From assembly GCA_021208885.1 (NCBI GenBank), contig JAJOJF010000003.1, forward strand, positions 1 to 50,725: a stretch of DNA of 50,725 nucleotides. The letters are read 5' to 3'. The stretch comes from Burkholderiaceae bacterium. Lineage in GTDB: Bacteria > Pseudomonadota > Gammaproteobacteria > Burkholderiales > Burkholderiaceae_B. A program made the translations under genes and the position numbers. Below are positions 34,696 to 44,258 of the stretch, one piece after another (position 1 is the stretch's first letter; every line of letters starts with the position of its first letter). The notes below the pieces were generated by a model, which worked only from the letters and a program-made list of their open reading frames with translations, did no database searches and was not told the DNA's origin.

Positions 34696-35221
34696 CTACT
34701 ATACCTAAATAGTAATAAATCAAAAATTCAAAATCAACTGGTATCCAATTCAGCCCTGAGCATCGAAAATTCTTTAGTCGCAACCTTCACGTCACTGACA
34801 ATCAGGCCAAATCGGCGTCAGTTGACCTCACCCGTCCCTGAAAGGACTGCAAGAATGCCATATATGATTGAAATACAGACTGCCTGGAGAGAAAAAACCG
34901 CCCTCCTCGTAAACCCTAGGCAACAGCCATAACGCTTGACATCTAAAACGTCGTTACTTTCATGCGCTGATTCGTGATGGGCAGCAGTGCTAGTGGCGGA
35001 TCAAAGTGCTGGCCAACTGATCGAGCACGCCTATCCAATCGCGATAAGCTAACGCCCCCAATACCCACCCACAACACTAACTGACGGAAGGCGCGCCCAA
35101 GCCTCATGAATAACCCAAGTAAACACTAGCCACAAAACGGAAACTCTGCCGCCAAGATCATCAAAAATCAGGCTTTGGGCAACGCCTATTCATCATTAAC
35201 TCAATCCAACCACATAACTAG
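34696..35221. other. intergenic region without supported gene
   Basis: About 525 bases, AT-rich at the start, then GC-richer. A minus-strand frame ending near 34993 reads LGALAYRDWIGVLDQLAST, which looks like the end of a lost protein but is unassigned. No clear promoter, terminator or RNA gene was recognised. Confidence 0.4.
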
Positions 35222-36598
35222 ATGCACCGACACCTACTAACCACCTTGACTGCCTGGAAGACACGCATAACACGTCTGCCGATCCTGCTCGAAGGTGCCC
35301 GTCAAACCGGCAAGACCTACTTGCTAACCGAGATCTTTGCGCCACAGTTTGAGCGTTACCTACACATCGACTTCCTGGCCAAACCCGAATTTGCCAGCGC
35401 CTTTGAAGGTGACATCACGCCCATCAAAGTTTTGGCCAATCTACAGCTCATCACAGGTCAGCCGTTTAATCCGGAAACCGACCTCTTGATCCTCGACGAG
35501 ATCGGCGAGTGCCCAAGAGCCGTCACATCGCTGAAGTATTTCGCTGAGCAAATGCCAGAGGCATTCGTCGTTGCCAGCGGCTCGAACATTGGGCTACTGA
35601 ACTCGTTTCCGGTGGGCAAAGTCGAGATGCACAACTTACGACCACTGTCGTTTCACGAGTTTCTGATCGCAGGTGGTCACACGGCATTGATTCAAGTGTA
35701 TGAATCACGAGACCGATCAAAGGTCGCTCATGACCTGTTAATGCAACAACTCATCGACTATTGCTTCACTGGGGGCATGCCCGCGGCGGTGAACGCATGG
35801 TTTAGTGGCAATGACCTGGAAATCCTGAAACGCATACAGAATGTTCAGCGTATCCATGAAGACTTGCTTGCGGGTTACCGCAAAGACTTTGGCAAATACG
35901 CGGGTCGAGTTAACGCGCAACTGATCGACGCAGTGTTCAAGCAAATCCCTGCTCAGCTCTCGTCAGTGCTCGATGAATCCGTCAAACGCTTTCGCTTCAA
36001 AGATGTGTCACCACCAAAATCTCGCTATGCTGAGTTTGAGTGTGCCATCAATTGGTTGCATCACTGTCGTCTAGTGTTGCTGAATTTCCCCGTTGAGGGT
36101 CAACCACGTGCACCCTTGGTCGCCTATCGTAAGCCTAGCCGAGTCAAGTTATTTCTGTTCGATGTCGGCTTGCTAAATCACATGCTTGGCACCACCTACC
36201 AGCAGATCAAGCAACAGGCCTATGAATACAAAGGTTTTGTGGCGGAGAACTTTGTGCAGCAAGAGCTCGCCGTGCTCGGACTTGAGCCCACTCATGCATG
36301 GACGGATACACGCGCCGAGATAGAGTTTCTGCTGACTGACACCCTTGGACGGATCGTGCCGGTGGAAGTAAAAAGCGGCAAACGTACCCGCGCCAAGTCA
36401 CTTGCCTCATACATCAACCGCTACCACCCAGAAAAATCCATCAAGCTTACTGGTACGCCAGGCGATGCCACCGGTGGCAGATCAGATGACACACAGGATG
36501 CTACTAGCGCCAACACCACGGTAACCACCATCCACACTACAAAATCCCTGACAGTACCGCTTTACGATGTGGCGTATTTGCCGGCTTTGTTGGGATGA
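35222..36598 (+). CDS. AAA-family ATPase with DUF4143 domain
   Basis: The 458-residue protein has an N-terminal AAA_14 ATPase (Walker A LEGARQTGKTYL near residue 25, Walker B LLILDEIGECPRA, then VASGSNIGLL) and a C-terminal DUF4143 domain. The latter includes a PD-(D/E)XK-like segment (AYEYKGFVAENFVQQEL, EIEFLL, PVEVKSGKR). These proteins are widespread and poorly understood. Just before the C-terminus (about residues 410-445) is an unusual Asp/Thr/Ser-rich insert. Its 3' end overlaps a vapC remnant on the other strand. Confidence 0.88.
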   Translation: MHRHLLTTLTAWKTRITRLPILLEGARQTGKTYLLTEIFAPQFERYLHIDFLAKPEFASAFEGDITPIKVLANLQLITGQPFNPETDLLILDEIGECPRAVTSLKYFAEQMPEAFVVASGSNIGLLNSFPVGKVEMHNLRPLSFHEFLIAGGHTALIQVYESRDRSKVAHDLLMQQLIDYCFTGGMPAAVNAWFSGNDLEILKRIQNVQRIHEDLLAGYRKDFGKYAGRVNAQLIDAVFKQIPAQLSSVLDESVKRFRFKDVSPPKSRYAEFECAINWLHHCRLVLLNFPVEGQPRAPLVAYRKPSRVKLFLFDVGLLNHMLGTTYQQIKQQAYEYKGFVAENFVQQELAVLGLEPTHAWTDTRAEIEFLLTDTLGRIVPVEVKSGKRTRAKSLASYINRYHPEKSIKLTGTPGDATGGRSDDTQDATSANTTVTTIHTTKSLTVPLYDVAYLPALLG

Positions 36599-36920
36599 TT
36601 GTTGGGAAAAGTTTTTCTGCGATCACAACCACGCAGCTGGCCATGCCGTGACTGATTCGGTGAGCTTTAAGGGCTCTGATGACACCGTAATGCTGTGCAG
36701 CCTTCATACCACAGGGCAATACTTCGATGCGGCTACAAAAGTCCTCGATGGTAGCCAGGTTCTGACTCACATATTGGCTTTTCTCTGCGCCGTGAATTAA
36801 TTCCGCTAGCGTAATGGTTGAGATAGCCATACGACTGGCATTCGCGTTAAACGTTGAAAGTGCCTCAATTGGCCGACGCTTTAAGACATAGATGACAATA
36901 TTGATGTCGAGCGCTTGGCG
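36537..36920 (-). pseudogene. VapC/FitB-like PIN toxin remnant, lacking start and C-terminus
   Basis: After a TGA at 36921-36923 the frame reads ALDINIVIYVLKRRPIEALSTFNANASRMAIST in short blocks. It continues ITLAELIHGAEKS and IEDFCSRIEVLPCGMKAAQHYG to RALKAHRIS. The N-terminal PIN aspartate (LDIN for LDTN) and Glu (LAELIHG) are recognisable. No start codon is available upstream, and the second half, including the PYDxxIAAHA and TNN motifs, is gone. The remaining frame runs into the antisense end of the DUF4143 gene. No antitoxin remains. Confidence 0.7.
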
Positions 36921-36935
36921 TCAATTACTTTGCCC

Positions 36936-37643
36936 TCACCCTTCCACCACCTCCACCGGCCACGTCAGCTGATACCCCACCCCGCGGATGGCACGAATCG
37001 GATCCAACTCATCACCAAACACCTGCATGAGCTTTTTGCGCAGGCGGCTAAGGAGGTTTTCTAGGGCTCGCTTGGTAAACGGACGATCGGGGAAGCGTTC
37101 TTCGAGCACGTTTTGCAGGCCACTGATATCGAGTGTTTGCTCGGGGCTAAAAGCCAAGGCTTTGAGAATCATTACTTCGACCGCCGACAATGACGAACAT
37201 GAGGTGTCCGCCAAGGCTAGCGAAAGTTGATGCATATGGAGCTTGAAAGTCTCTTGGCTCTCGGTTTGCCCGCGGACTCGAATAGCGAGGCTGCGCACCG
37301 CAGCCAACAATTCATCAGGGTCAACCGGTTTGGCAAAATAAATGTCCGCCCCGACCTCATAGCCACGCAACTTATCATGTTTGGCGGCTCTGGCTGTGAG
37401 CATCACAATGCCAGTTGACGGCGACAGGCGCTTTAGGTTTTTAGCAATCTCATAGCCATTCATGCCGGGCAGATTCAGGTCTAGCAGCACCACGTCGACC
37501 GTGTTGTTTTGCAGGACGTCAAGCAGTGTCTGATAACTGTTGGCCTCATGTGTCACCAAACCGGAGTTATTAAAGAAACACGTCAACTCCTCACGCAGCA
37601 GCGTGTCGTCTTCAACGATGGCGATACGGTCAGGCGTTTTCAA
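36936..37643 (-). CDS. OmpR-family response regulator
   Basis: The 235-residue protein has a receiver domain with IVEDDTLL, phospho-acceptor Asp in VVLLDLNLPG, and the lysine in YFAKPVDP. A winged helix follows with ALENLLSRLRKKLMQ and IRAIRGVGYQL. It overlaps the kinase gene by 14 bases and forms a two-component operon. It resembles the regulator at 31240-31935 in both domains. Confidence 0.92.
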   Translation of the reverse strand: MKTPDRIAIVEDDTLLREELTCFFNNSGLVTHEANSYQTLLDVLQNNTVDVVLLDLNLPGMNGYEIAKNLKRLSPSTGIVMLTARAAKHDKLRGYEVGADIYFAKPVDPDELLAAVRSLAIRVRGQTESQETFKLHMHQLSLALADTSCSSLSAVEVMILKALAFSPEQTLDISGLQNVLEERFPDRPFTKRALENLLSRLRKKLMQVFGDELDPIRAIRGVGYQLTWPVEVVEG

Positions 37644-39522
37644 AGGTCACCTCAAATTCAATCTGATTAGCCTGCACCCGGCAGGTTAGTTTGGCACCAA
37701 TTAACCCACACACAGATCGGCTAAGCGGCAGGCCCAAGCCCGAGCCACGGATGTGTTGCGCTGACTCGTGGCGGTAGTACCGTTCAAACAACCGATCAAT
37801 GTCAGGCACCGAACTCGGCTCAATCTCGTTGGTCACACGCACTGACACCAGCCCGCTTGCCTCGGTGGTGACAGCCACATGCACTGTTGATCCTCTGACC
37901 GCATACTTGGTGGCGTTGTCCAGCAAATTGGCCAGGATAATCTTGAGCAGGTAGGGGTCACTTTGAATCGGCCTGGTGGGTGCCAGCGACAAGACGATTC
38001 GGTTGCATTGTTCCGAGGCCTGCACCAGGTCTTTGACCAGCACACCCACATCGACCGATTCCCTCTGTGGCTCGATGCTTTCGTCTTCCAGACCATTGGC
38101 CAGATTACATCGATCGATGACTTCATCAATCGATCGCACCGAGCTCTGGATGGTCTGAAGTTTGCGTGCTTGAATATCCACATTGCCTTGTCGAGTCTGA
38201 CTCAAATTTCTGATCGCAAACCGGATCGAAGCCAGTGGGTTCTTGATCTCATGCGTGAGCATGTCCAACAGCATGCGCTTTTCTTGGGTCACGCGTCGCT
38301 CAGCGTTGAGCTGTGTGACTTTGTTGGCAATCTCGGCTTTGGCTTGCTCAAGCTCGCGGTCTGCCACCCGGTTGCGCAGAATCACCACGGCAAACAACAC
38401 CAGCGGCAAGGCCAGGTCGACGACCCGGACGGCATAGACGGGCCAATCGTTCTGACCGGACGTATTCATCAACGAATAGAACGCAAAGAGATTTAACCCC
38501 AGATAAAAAACCACGGACCCCATTATGGCGCCCGACAAAAGCCTAGGCATCGGCTTAGCCGTCCATAGCCCCCATGCCGGCGCAAAAAGCGCCAGGATCA
38601 GCAATAGCGCGACTAATGGCCAGCCATAGCTTGGCAAATCGGTTGCAAATAAAAACACCGCCACAGCTGTCACTGAATAGGTCAGTGCATTGAGTGTCTT
38701 ATAGCTTGGCCGGTTGTTGTAGGGGCCAATCAGTGATGCATAGACCCAGGCAATGGCTCCGATTCTCAGTGCAACTGATGCGTTGAACATAAAAAAGCCC
38801 ACCCAATGCACCGAAGCACTTGGCCAGATGCGATAGATGGCACCACTGCCGATCACCACGGACAGCAACACACAGCCCGTTAAGAACGCAAGTCGGGCTT
38901 CCAAGGCCGCAGGCCGAATCACCCAGGCACTGACCACCAATACAAACAGCAATATCAACATACCCAGATGCATGGACAAGAGCACCTCGTGCTGGTTGGT
39001 AGTCTGCCCAGGTTCATCAAGACGAATCGACAGGTGTGCAAAGTGTGGCGCGTAGACTTCCAGCAAAAACTCATTTTTACCGGGTGCAACTGGCACGTTA
39101 AACCGATGCCCACCCAGATGCGCTGAGACCAAAGAGGGGCCAAATACGGCGCCACCCTCAACAATCGGCTGCCAACTACCATCAGCCTCGGAGAAGATCA
39201 CAAGCTTATTCAGATAGTAAGGCGTGATCCAAAGTGAAGTGACCTCATCTTTGGCTGACGCATTGTTAACAGTCAGCAGGACGAGTTGCTCGGTGTAGCC
39301 GTAGTTGTCTGGCAGCTCTGGCCTGGTTGGCAAGGTGCAGTCGCGCGCGACATCGATGTTGGCCACCGCCACGCCCGGCGTACAAAACCGCAACACAAAA
39401 CTCCCGTCAGAAGGTATCGCCTGCGGGGCCGCAAGCAGCATGGCCAAGCCAAGCAGACATCGCCAGCGAAATACGCGGGCCAGTACACCAGCCAGGCAAA
39501 GAAGGTTACCGATCTCAGTCAC
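37630..39522 (-). CDS. sensor histidine kinase with 7TMR-DISM sensor region
   Basis: The 630-residue kinase has an N-terminal membrane/signal segment, a periplasmic 7TMR-DISMED2-like beta domain (about 45-180) and seven membrane segments (about 185-395). A coiled coil (ELEQAKAEIANKVTQLNAER) precedes HisKA (LTHEIKNPLASIR) and HATPase (NLLDNATKY, GSGLGLPLS). 7TMR-DISM domains are thought to bind carbohydrates or similar ligands. It pairs with the overlapping regulator. About 290 bases upstream of it hold no gene. Confidence 0.92.
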   Translation of the reverse strand: MTEIGNLLCLAGVLARVFRWRCLLGLAMLLAAPQAIPSDGSFVLRFCTPGVAVANIDVARDCTLPTRPELPDNYGYTEQLVLLTVNNASAKDEVTSLWITPYYLNKLVIFSEADGSWQPIVEGGAVFGPSLVSAHLGGHRFNVPVAPGKNEFLLEVYAPHFAHLSIRLDEPGQTTNQHEVLLSMHLGMLILLFVLVVSAWVIRPAALEARLAFLTGCVLLSVVIGSGAIYRIWPSASVHWVGFFMFNASVALRIGAIAWVYASLIGPYNNRPSYKTLNALTYSVTAVAVFLFATDLPSYGWPLVALLLILALFAPAWGLWTAKPMPRLLSGAIMGSVVFYLGLNLFAFYSLMNTSGQNDWPVYAVRVVDLALPLVLFAVVILRNRVADRELEQAKAEIANKVTQLNAERRVTQEKRMLLDMLTHEIKNPLASIRFAIRNLSQTRQGNVDIQARKLQTIQSSVRSIDEVIDRCNLANGLEDESIEPQRESVDVGVLVKDLVQASEQCNRIVLSLAPTRPIQSDPYLLKIILANLLDNATKYAVRGSTVHVAVTTEASGLVSVRVTNEIEPSSVPDIDRLFERYYRHESAQHIRGSGLGLPLSRSVCGLIGAKLTCRVQANQIEFEVTFENA

Positions 39523-39814
39523 GCTCGTAGGTTAGCAAGAGTCTGGTGGACAACGAGGAGCAAAAGGCCTTATGAGGCACGTTTTTAGGCTGTATTTTGG
39601 CAAGCTCTAGTAAACCACGGTCAGTTGGGTGAACCTCTCAGTTGTTCTCAGCAGCAGAGTTCACCCCTACCGCCCAACAAACAAGGCAAAAAGAATGCCA
39701 AAAAATTATCGATTGCAGATTCAACTAGGGCAAAAACGTCCTGACAATCCTGAGGCATCAACAGCAAACGCCTCTCTACACCTAACGCTTATCCGCCATC
39801 GATCACCACCAACA

Positions 39815-40933
39815 TCAATCACGTCCAGGCTTACGCGTCCATTGCGCCATGCGCTCTGCCAACCCCACCCCATAGTGCTCATCGACCCACGCATCGTCAT
39901 ACAGATGGCCATAGCGATCGCCGCCATCGCAAATCAGTGACACGATGCTGCCATGTTCACCACTGGCTTGCATGCGACGCATGAGCTTGACCACCCCAAC
40001 CAGATTGGTGCCGGTTGATGGGCCAACACGGCGGCCGAGCCATTGCGACATCATGCGCATGGCTGCAATCGAGTCGAGGTCATCAATCGGCAGCACGTCG
40101 CTAATCACCTGACGAATAAAGGAAGGCTCAACCCTCGGACGACCAATGCCTTCAATGCGACTCGAGTGCGGTGACGTGACGGTTGCATCACTGGTCTGAA
40201 AATAAGGGTGAAACACCGAATTCTCGGGGTCGACCACGGCGATTTGTGTTAACAGGCGCTTGTAGCGCACAAAGCGCCCGAAGGTCGCAGAGGTACCGCC
40301 AGTGCCCGCACCCACCACCACCCAGCTTGGTACCGGGTAGCGTTCATTGGCCATCTGGGCAAACACTGACTCAGCGATGTTGTTGTTGCCTCGCCAGTCA
40401 GTCGCCCGCTCGGCAAACGTGAACTGATCCATATAGTGGCCACCCGTTTGCTTTGCCAATTGGCGCGCAGCGTCATACACCTCGTCAGCCCGCCCCACAA
40501 AATGCACCTGACCGCCATAGAACCGGATCAGGTCGCACTTGGACTTGGCTGTCGACTCTGGCACCACGGCAATAAATGGCAGGCCAATCAGCCTGGCAAA
40601 ATAAGCCTCACTAATGGCCGTGGACCCAGAAGACGCTTCAACCAGTGTTGTCTTGGGGCCCACCCAGCCATTGCACAGCGCGTAGAGCAACAAGGACCTT
40701 GCCAACCGGTGCTTCAAACTGCCAGTTGGGTGCGTCGACTCATCTTTGAAGTACACGTCAATGCCGTCAATGGCCAATGGTGCGGGCAAATCGAGCGTAA
40801 TGAGATGCGTGTCAGCCGTGCGGGTATAGTCGCCCTCGATTTTTCGGACCGCCTCATCGACCCAGGCACGATCAGATAAATTCGCTATTGGAGGTTTTGG
40901 TGGTGGGGTTGCGGTTGAGATCATTGACGACAT
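39815..40933 (-). CDS. PLP-dependent cysteine synthase-like enzyme (Cds1-type cysteine desulfhydrase relative)
   Basis: A fold-type II PLP enzyme of about 372 residues. VYFKDESTHPTGSLKHRLAR contains the PLP-binding lysine. EASSGSTAISEAYFARLIGLPF is the substrate loop (SSGST in place of TSGNT). GAGTGGTSATFGRF binds the PLP phosphate. Relatives include cysteine synthase family proteins and the L-cysteine desulfhydrase Cds1, which releases sulfide. An ATG at 40933 or 40924 is favoured over 40993 because the extra residues match nothing. The gene is divergent from asmA. Exact reaction is uncertain. Confidence 0.82.
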   Translation of the reverse strand: MSSMISTATPPPKPPIANLSDRAWVDEAVRKIEGDYTRTADTHLITLDLPAPLAIDGIDVYFKDESTHPTGSLKHRLARSLLLYALCNGWVGPKTTLVEASSGSTAISEAYFARLIGLPFIAVVPESTAKSKCDLIRFYGGQVHFVGRADEVYDAARQLAKQTGGHYMDQFTFAERATDWRGNNNIAESVFAQMANERYPVPSWVVVGAGTGGTSATFGRFVRYKRLLTQIAVVDPENSVFHPYFQTSDATVTSPHSSRIEGIGRPRVEPSFIRQVISDVLPIDDLDSIAAMRMMSQWLGRRVGPSTGTNLVGVVKLMRRMQASGEHGSIVSLICDGGDRYGHLYDDAWVDEHYGVGLAERMAQWTRKPGRD

Positions 40934-41176
40934 GAAGCACCTGTATCGGTCGACAGCGGTGGCTGGGGGTTTGCCCAGGATTTTGATGATCAATCATATG
41001 CCGGTGGTTATAGCACTAGATACAGACATCAGAAATCAGCGCTCGGCATTCCTGCTTGGATGGCTTGACCGGTTTCACTACACTTTCCACACCACTTGCA
41101 TGTGATAGTCACCACCAAAGCCACGCCCTACAATGAAGCATCAGGTTAAAGCAGACTGCTAAGTCGAGGGCACGTC

Positions 41177-43401
41177 ATGAAAGCATTGCGCATCACACTA
41201 TTGGCACTATTGGTTATCGTGGTTGTTGTAGTGGCAGCAGCCGCCATCTTTGTGGCGACATTTGACGCCAACCGCTACAAACCCCAAATCGAGCAGCTGG
41301 TTTTGGAGCAAACTGGCCGAACGCTAAAGGTTGAGGGCAATATCGGCTTGACGCTGTTTCCCAACATTGGCGCTGAGCTTGGCCGCATCACCTTATCAGA
41401 CAAAGACCCGAGCCAAGCTTTTGTCACGCTTGATGCGACCCGGGTGTCCGTGGCGTTCATGCCGCTGCTATCGGGTCAGGTGCTCGTCGACGGTGTCACC
41501 GTCGATGGCCTTTCAGCCAATATCATTCGTGACAAGGGCGGTGTCTTTAACTTTGCCGACCTAATGGGCTCAACTGAACCCCAATCAACGGGCAGCGGCG
41601 CGGGGGATTCCAGGTCAGTCACCTCCACTCGCACAACCAGATCATTCCAAGTCGACATCAGCACGATTGCGATCACCAACGCCAGCATCGCTTACAACGA
41701 CCTGCAAAGCGGCATGGACTGGCAGGCATCGCAGCTGAACCTAAAGACTGGGCAGATCGCACCGCAATCAAGCGGTGGACTTGAACTCTCGGCTGCGGTT
41801 CAGTCTAAGTCTCTTGCCCTCAATACCAAGGTCGATATCACTGGTGACTACAAACTAGACCTTTCGGGGCAGACGCTCGATCTCACGAAGCTCTCTACCA
41901 AGCTGACTGGCAACTGGCAAGACATCAAAGACATCGACACCGCGCTGAACCTGAACTTGGCCGTCAACCTTGGCGCGGGGTCGTACACGCTGACTAACAT
42001 GGATGGCAAGCTCAAAGCCAACCTGTCTGGCCAGGCAGCTGATCTAACCATCAAAACAAGGCAAGCCAAGATCGCCGGCACAACCATCACACTTGACCCA
42101 AGTGAACTGGCGATGAGGCTCAAGGGCGAGGGTCGGGAAATAAGTAGTGAGCTTAAAGTGCCAGCCTTTGCGTTTGCCAACGATGAACTGCAGCTCAAAG
42201 CATTGGCGGCAAATATATTGGTCACTGATCCGGCGCTTGGCAAAGATCCGCTCAAGGTCACCGCCAGTGGCGACCTGTCGGTTAACACCAAATCTGAAAG
42301 GCTGTCTACTCAATTGACTGGTGAGTTTGACGCGCGCCGGTCAAGGCGACTGTTGCCGTGGCGGGATTTGCCAAGCCTGCCATCACGTTTGATGTCGCCC
42401 TGGATCAATTGAAGCTAGATCGTTTTGCTGCAGCAGGCAGCAGTTCAAACAAGAGTTCACCTGGGAATTCGACAGCCAATAGCCGAGGCAGCACTGAGGC
42501 TACCAGTGCCGCTGCCCCAGCGACCGCATCTGGCAAGGCAAATGCCATCGACCTCGCAGGCCTAAAAGGGCACAACATCAAGGGCAAGCTGCGCGTGGGC
42601 AAGGTGCTCTCCAAGGGCTTGACCATTGATCAGGTACAAGCCGACGTCCTATTGAATCAGGGCAAACTCTCGGTATCACCCCACAGCGCGCAACTATTTG
42701 GCGGCAAGTTGGCTGGTAGCCTGGCAATTGACGCCAATACCAATCAGTTCGCCCTCAAAGAGAACATCAGCGGCATCAAGCTAGAGTCGCTATTGACAGC
42801 CTTGGGACAAGAGCCCAAGGTCACTGGCCAAGGATCGCTCACGCTTGATTTGATGACTTCTGGCACCACTGTCAAAGCCCTCGAACAAAACCTCTCGGGC
42901 AATGCCAGCGTGAACCTGAAAGACGGTGCGGTCAAAGGCATCGACATTGGCGCCATCATCAATAACGTGCGTTCCATGCTTGGCAAAGCACCGACCCAGC
43001 AAGGAACCGGATCGGGCGAGACAGCGTTTACTGATCTCACTGCATCTGCCACCATTCAAAATGGCATCGCAACCAACCGTGACCTGAATGTCAAAGCGCC
43101 ACTGTTTCGACTTGAAGGCGCCGGCACGGTCAATATCCCCAACTCAACCGTTGATTACCTCGCCAAAGTTGCCGTGGTCGAAACCTCTACCGGCCAAGGC
43201 GGCAAGGATCTTGCTGCTCTGCGCGGGGTGACCATTCCCATCAAGATCTCTGGCAAGTTTGACAGCCCGCAGTACAGCGTGGACGTCGGCAGCTTGGCTG
43301 CTGAACTGGCCAAATCACAGCTTGGCGACAAGGCCCGGGATGAGATCAACAAGGTGGTGCCTGGCCTGGGTGATGCGTTAAAAGGATTGTTTGGGCGATA
43401 G
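41177..43401 (+). pseudogene. AsmA-family protein with a single frameshift
   Basis: The first frame (41177-42412) starts with a membrane anchor (LRITLLALLVIVVVVVAAAA) and the AsmA N-terminal domain (FDANRYKPQIEQLVLEQTGR; LTLFPNIGAELGRITLSD). The second frame picks up at about 42340 (VKATVAVAGFAKPAITFDVA) and contains the AsmA C-terminal domain (VDVGSLAAELAKSQLGDKA). The whole span is 3n+2, so one lost base near GACGCGCGCCGG (42329-42340) explains the break. AsmA-like proteins are inner-membrane-anchored bridge-like proteins of envelope lipid homeostasis. The mutation may be real or a sequencing error; both halves look otherwise conserved. Confidence 0.85.
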
Positions 43402-43466
43402 CCAGTCCCCAGGTGGCGTTTTGATTGAGCTCTAGCGAGCCGCATGGGGCATCCGTACCACCATGC

Positions 43467-43910
43467 TTAAAACAGTGCGGCATAGTCATTTAGGTCAAGT
43501 GGCAAAACCCCCTTGGCTTTAAGGTGATGGCGCTCGACATCGCTAAATGCAGGCGAAAAAACCACCATCTCTTTTGACCAACGCTGCAAGTGCTGATGAT
43601 CTCTTGCCGCTATGAAACTCTCGACGTGGTTTTTAAAGCTCGCAAGCGCATCTGCCGTATGTGCACTTGCTGAGCGTTTGCATGACCCAAAGCGAACACG
43701 CTGGTTTGATTCATCGAGCGCCACGAGATCTATCTCTACATTACGTTTTGAATCCTTGCAGCGATTCCAGTAGCCAAGTTACAGACTAGTCAGTTCAATG
43801 TCGGCTAGCGAACGCTGAAATGCAGACGCCACAGCACGTTCGTCGGAATCAGGCATCTGCATGTAGACAAAGCGGTCGGTCAATGAAAAATTAGTGGCAC
43901 TATCAGCATG
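43467..43910 (-). pseudogene. DUF234-type ATPase C-terminal remnant
   Basis: The frame from 43784 reads LGYWNRCKDSKRNVEIDLVA, then LDESNQRVRFGSCKRS and on to LDLNDYAALF. That is the C-terminal PD-(D/E)XK-like domain of DEXX-box/DUF234 ATPases. Upstream, after TAA, NFSLTDRF and AFQRSLADIELTSL look like pieces of the preceding region with a deletion. The ATPase domain is absent. The shorter frame from ATG 43724 could be translated but would be a fragment. Confidence 0.5.
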
Positions 43911-43959
43911 ACTCACGCGACATCTACCTTGACACGCGCTGGGGCTTGCCTTAGGCTCG

Positions 43960-44174
43960 TTGCCCTGAGAAATCTGGCCGAACCGTATCCGGTCCTGCAA
44001 TCGTCACGATTCAAACAGACGCAGGCTTTATCGGGCGAGTGCCGAGCGAAAGGCTTTGATGGCATCGCGTACTTGTCCACACAGCACCCTGAACACACTT
44101 ACACGGCGTTGTTTAAATGCGGCTTCATGAAGCTGATCAAAGTCAATGAGCAGCTACTGGTGAAACCAAAGAGC
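43960..44174 (+). pseudogene. possible RES-domain toxin C-terminal remnant
   Basis: Within an open frame on the plus strand, CRAKGFDGIAYLSTQHPEHT, then YTALFKCGFMKL and NEQLLVKP resemble the end of RES-domain toxins (GFDGI, serine/threonine and final LF segment). The N-terminal Arg and Tyr of the active site are missing. The open frame continues to 44402 only as antisense of the next gene. This is weak recognition from a short stretch. Confidence 0.35.
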
Positions 44175-44258
44175 TTTCAACAGCAATCGCCTCCTGAAGG
44201 ATGTTCAAACGGCACTGTGGCGCTCTGGGGTGCCGCTCAACGAATGAACAGGACGCCG

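Noticed and set aside
34306..34932. 208-residue plus-strand frame
   Set aside because: Antisense to the well-supported HigBA-type toxin gene; composition is a shadow.
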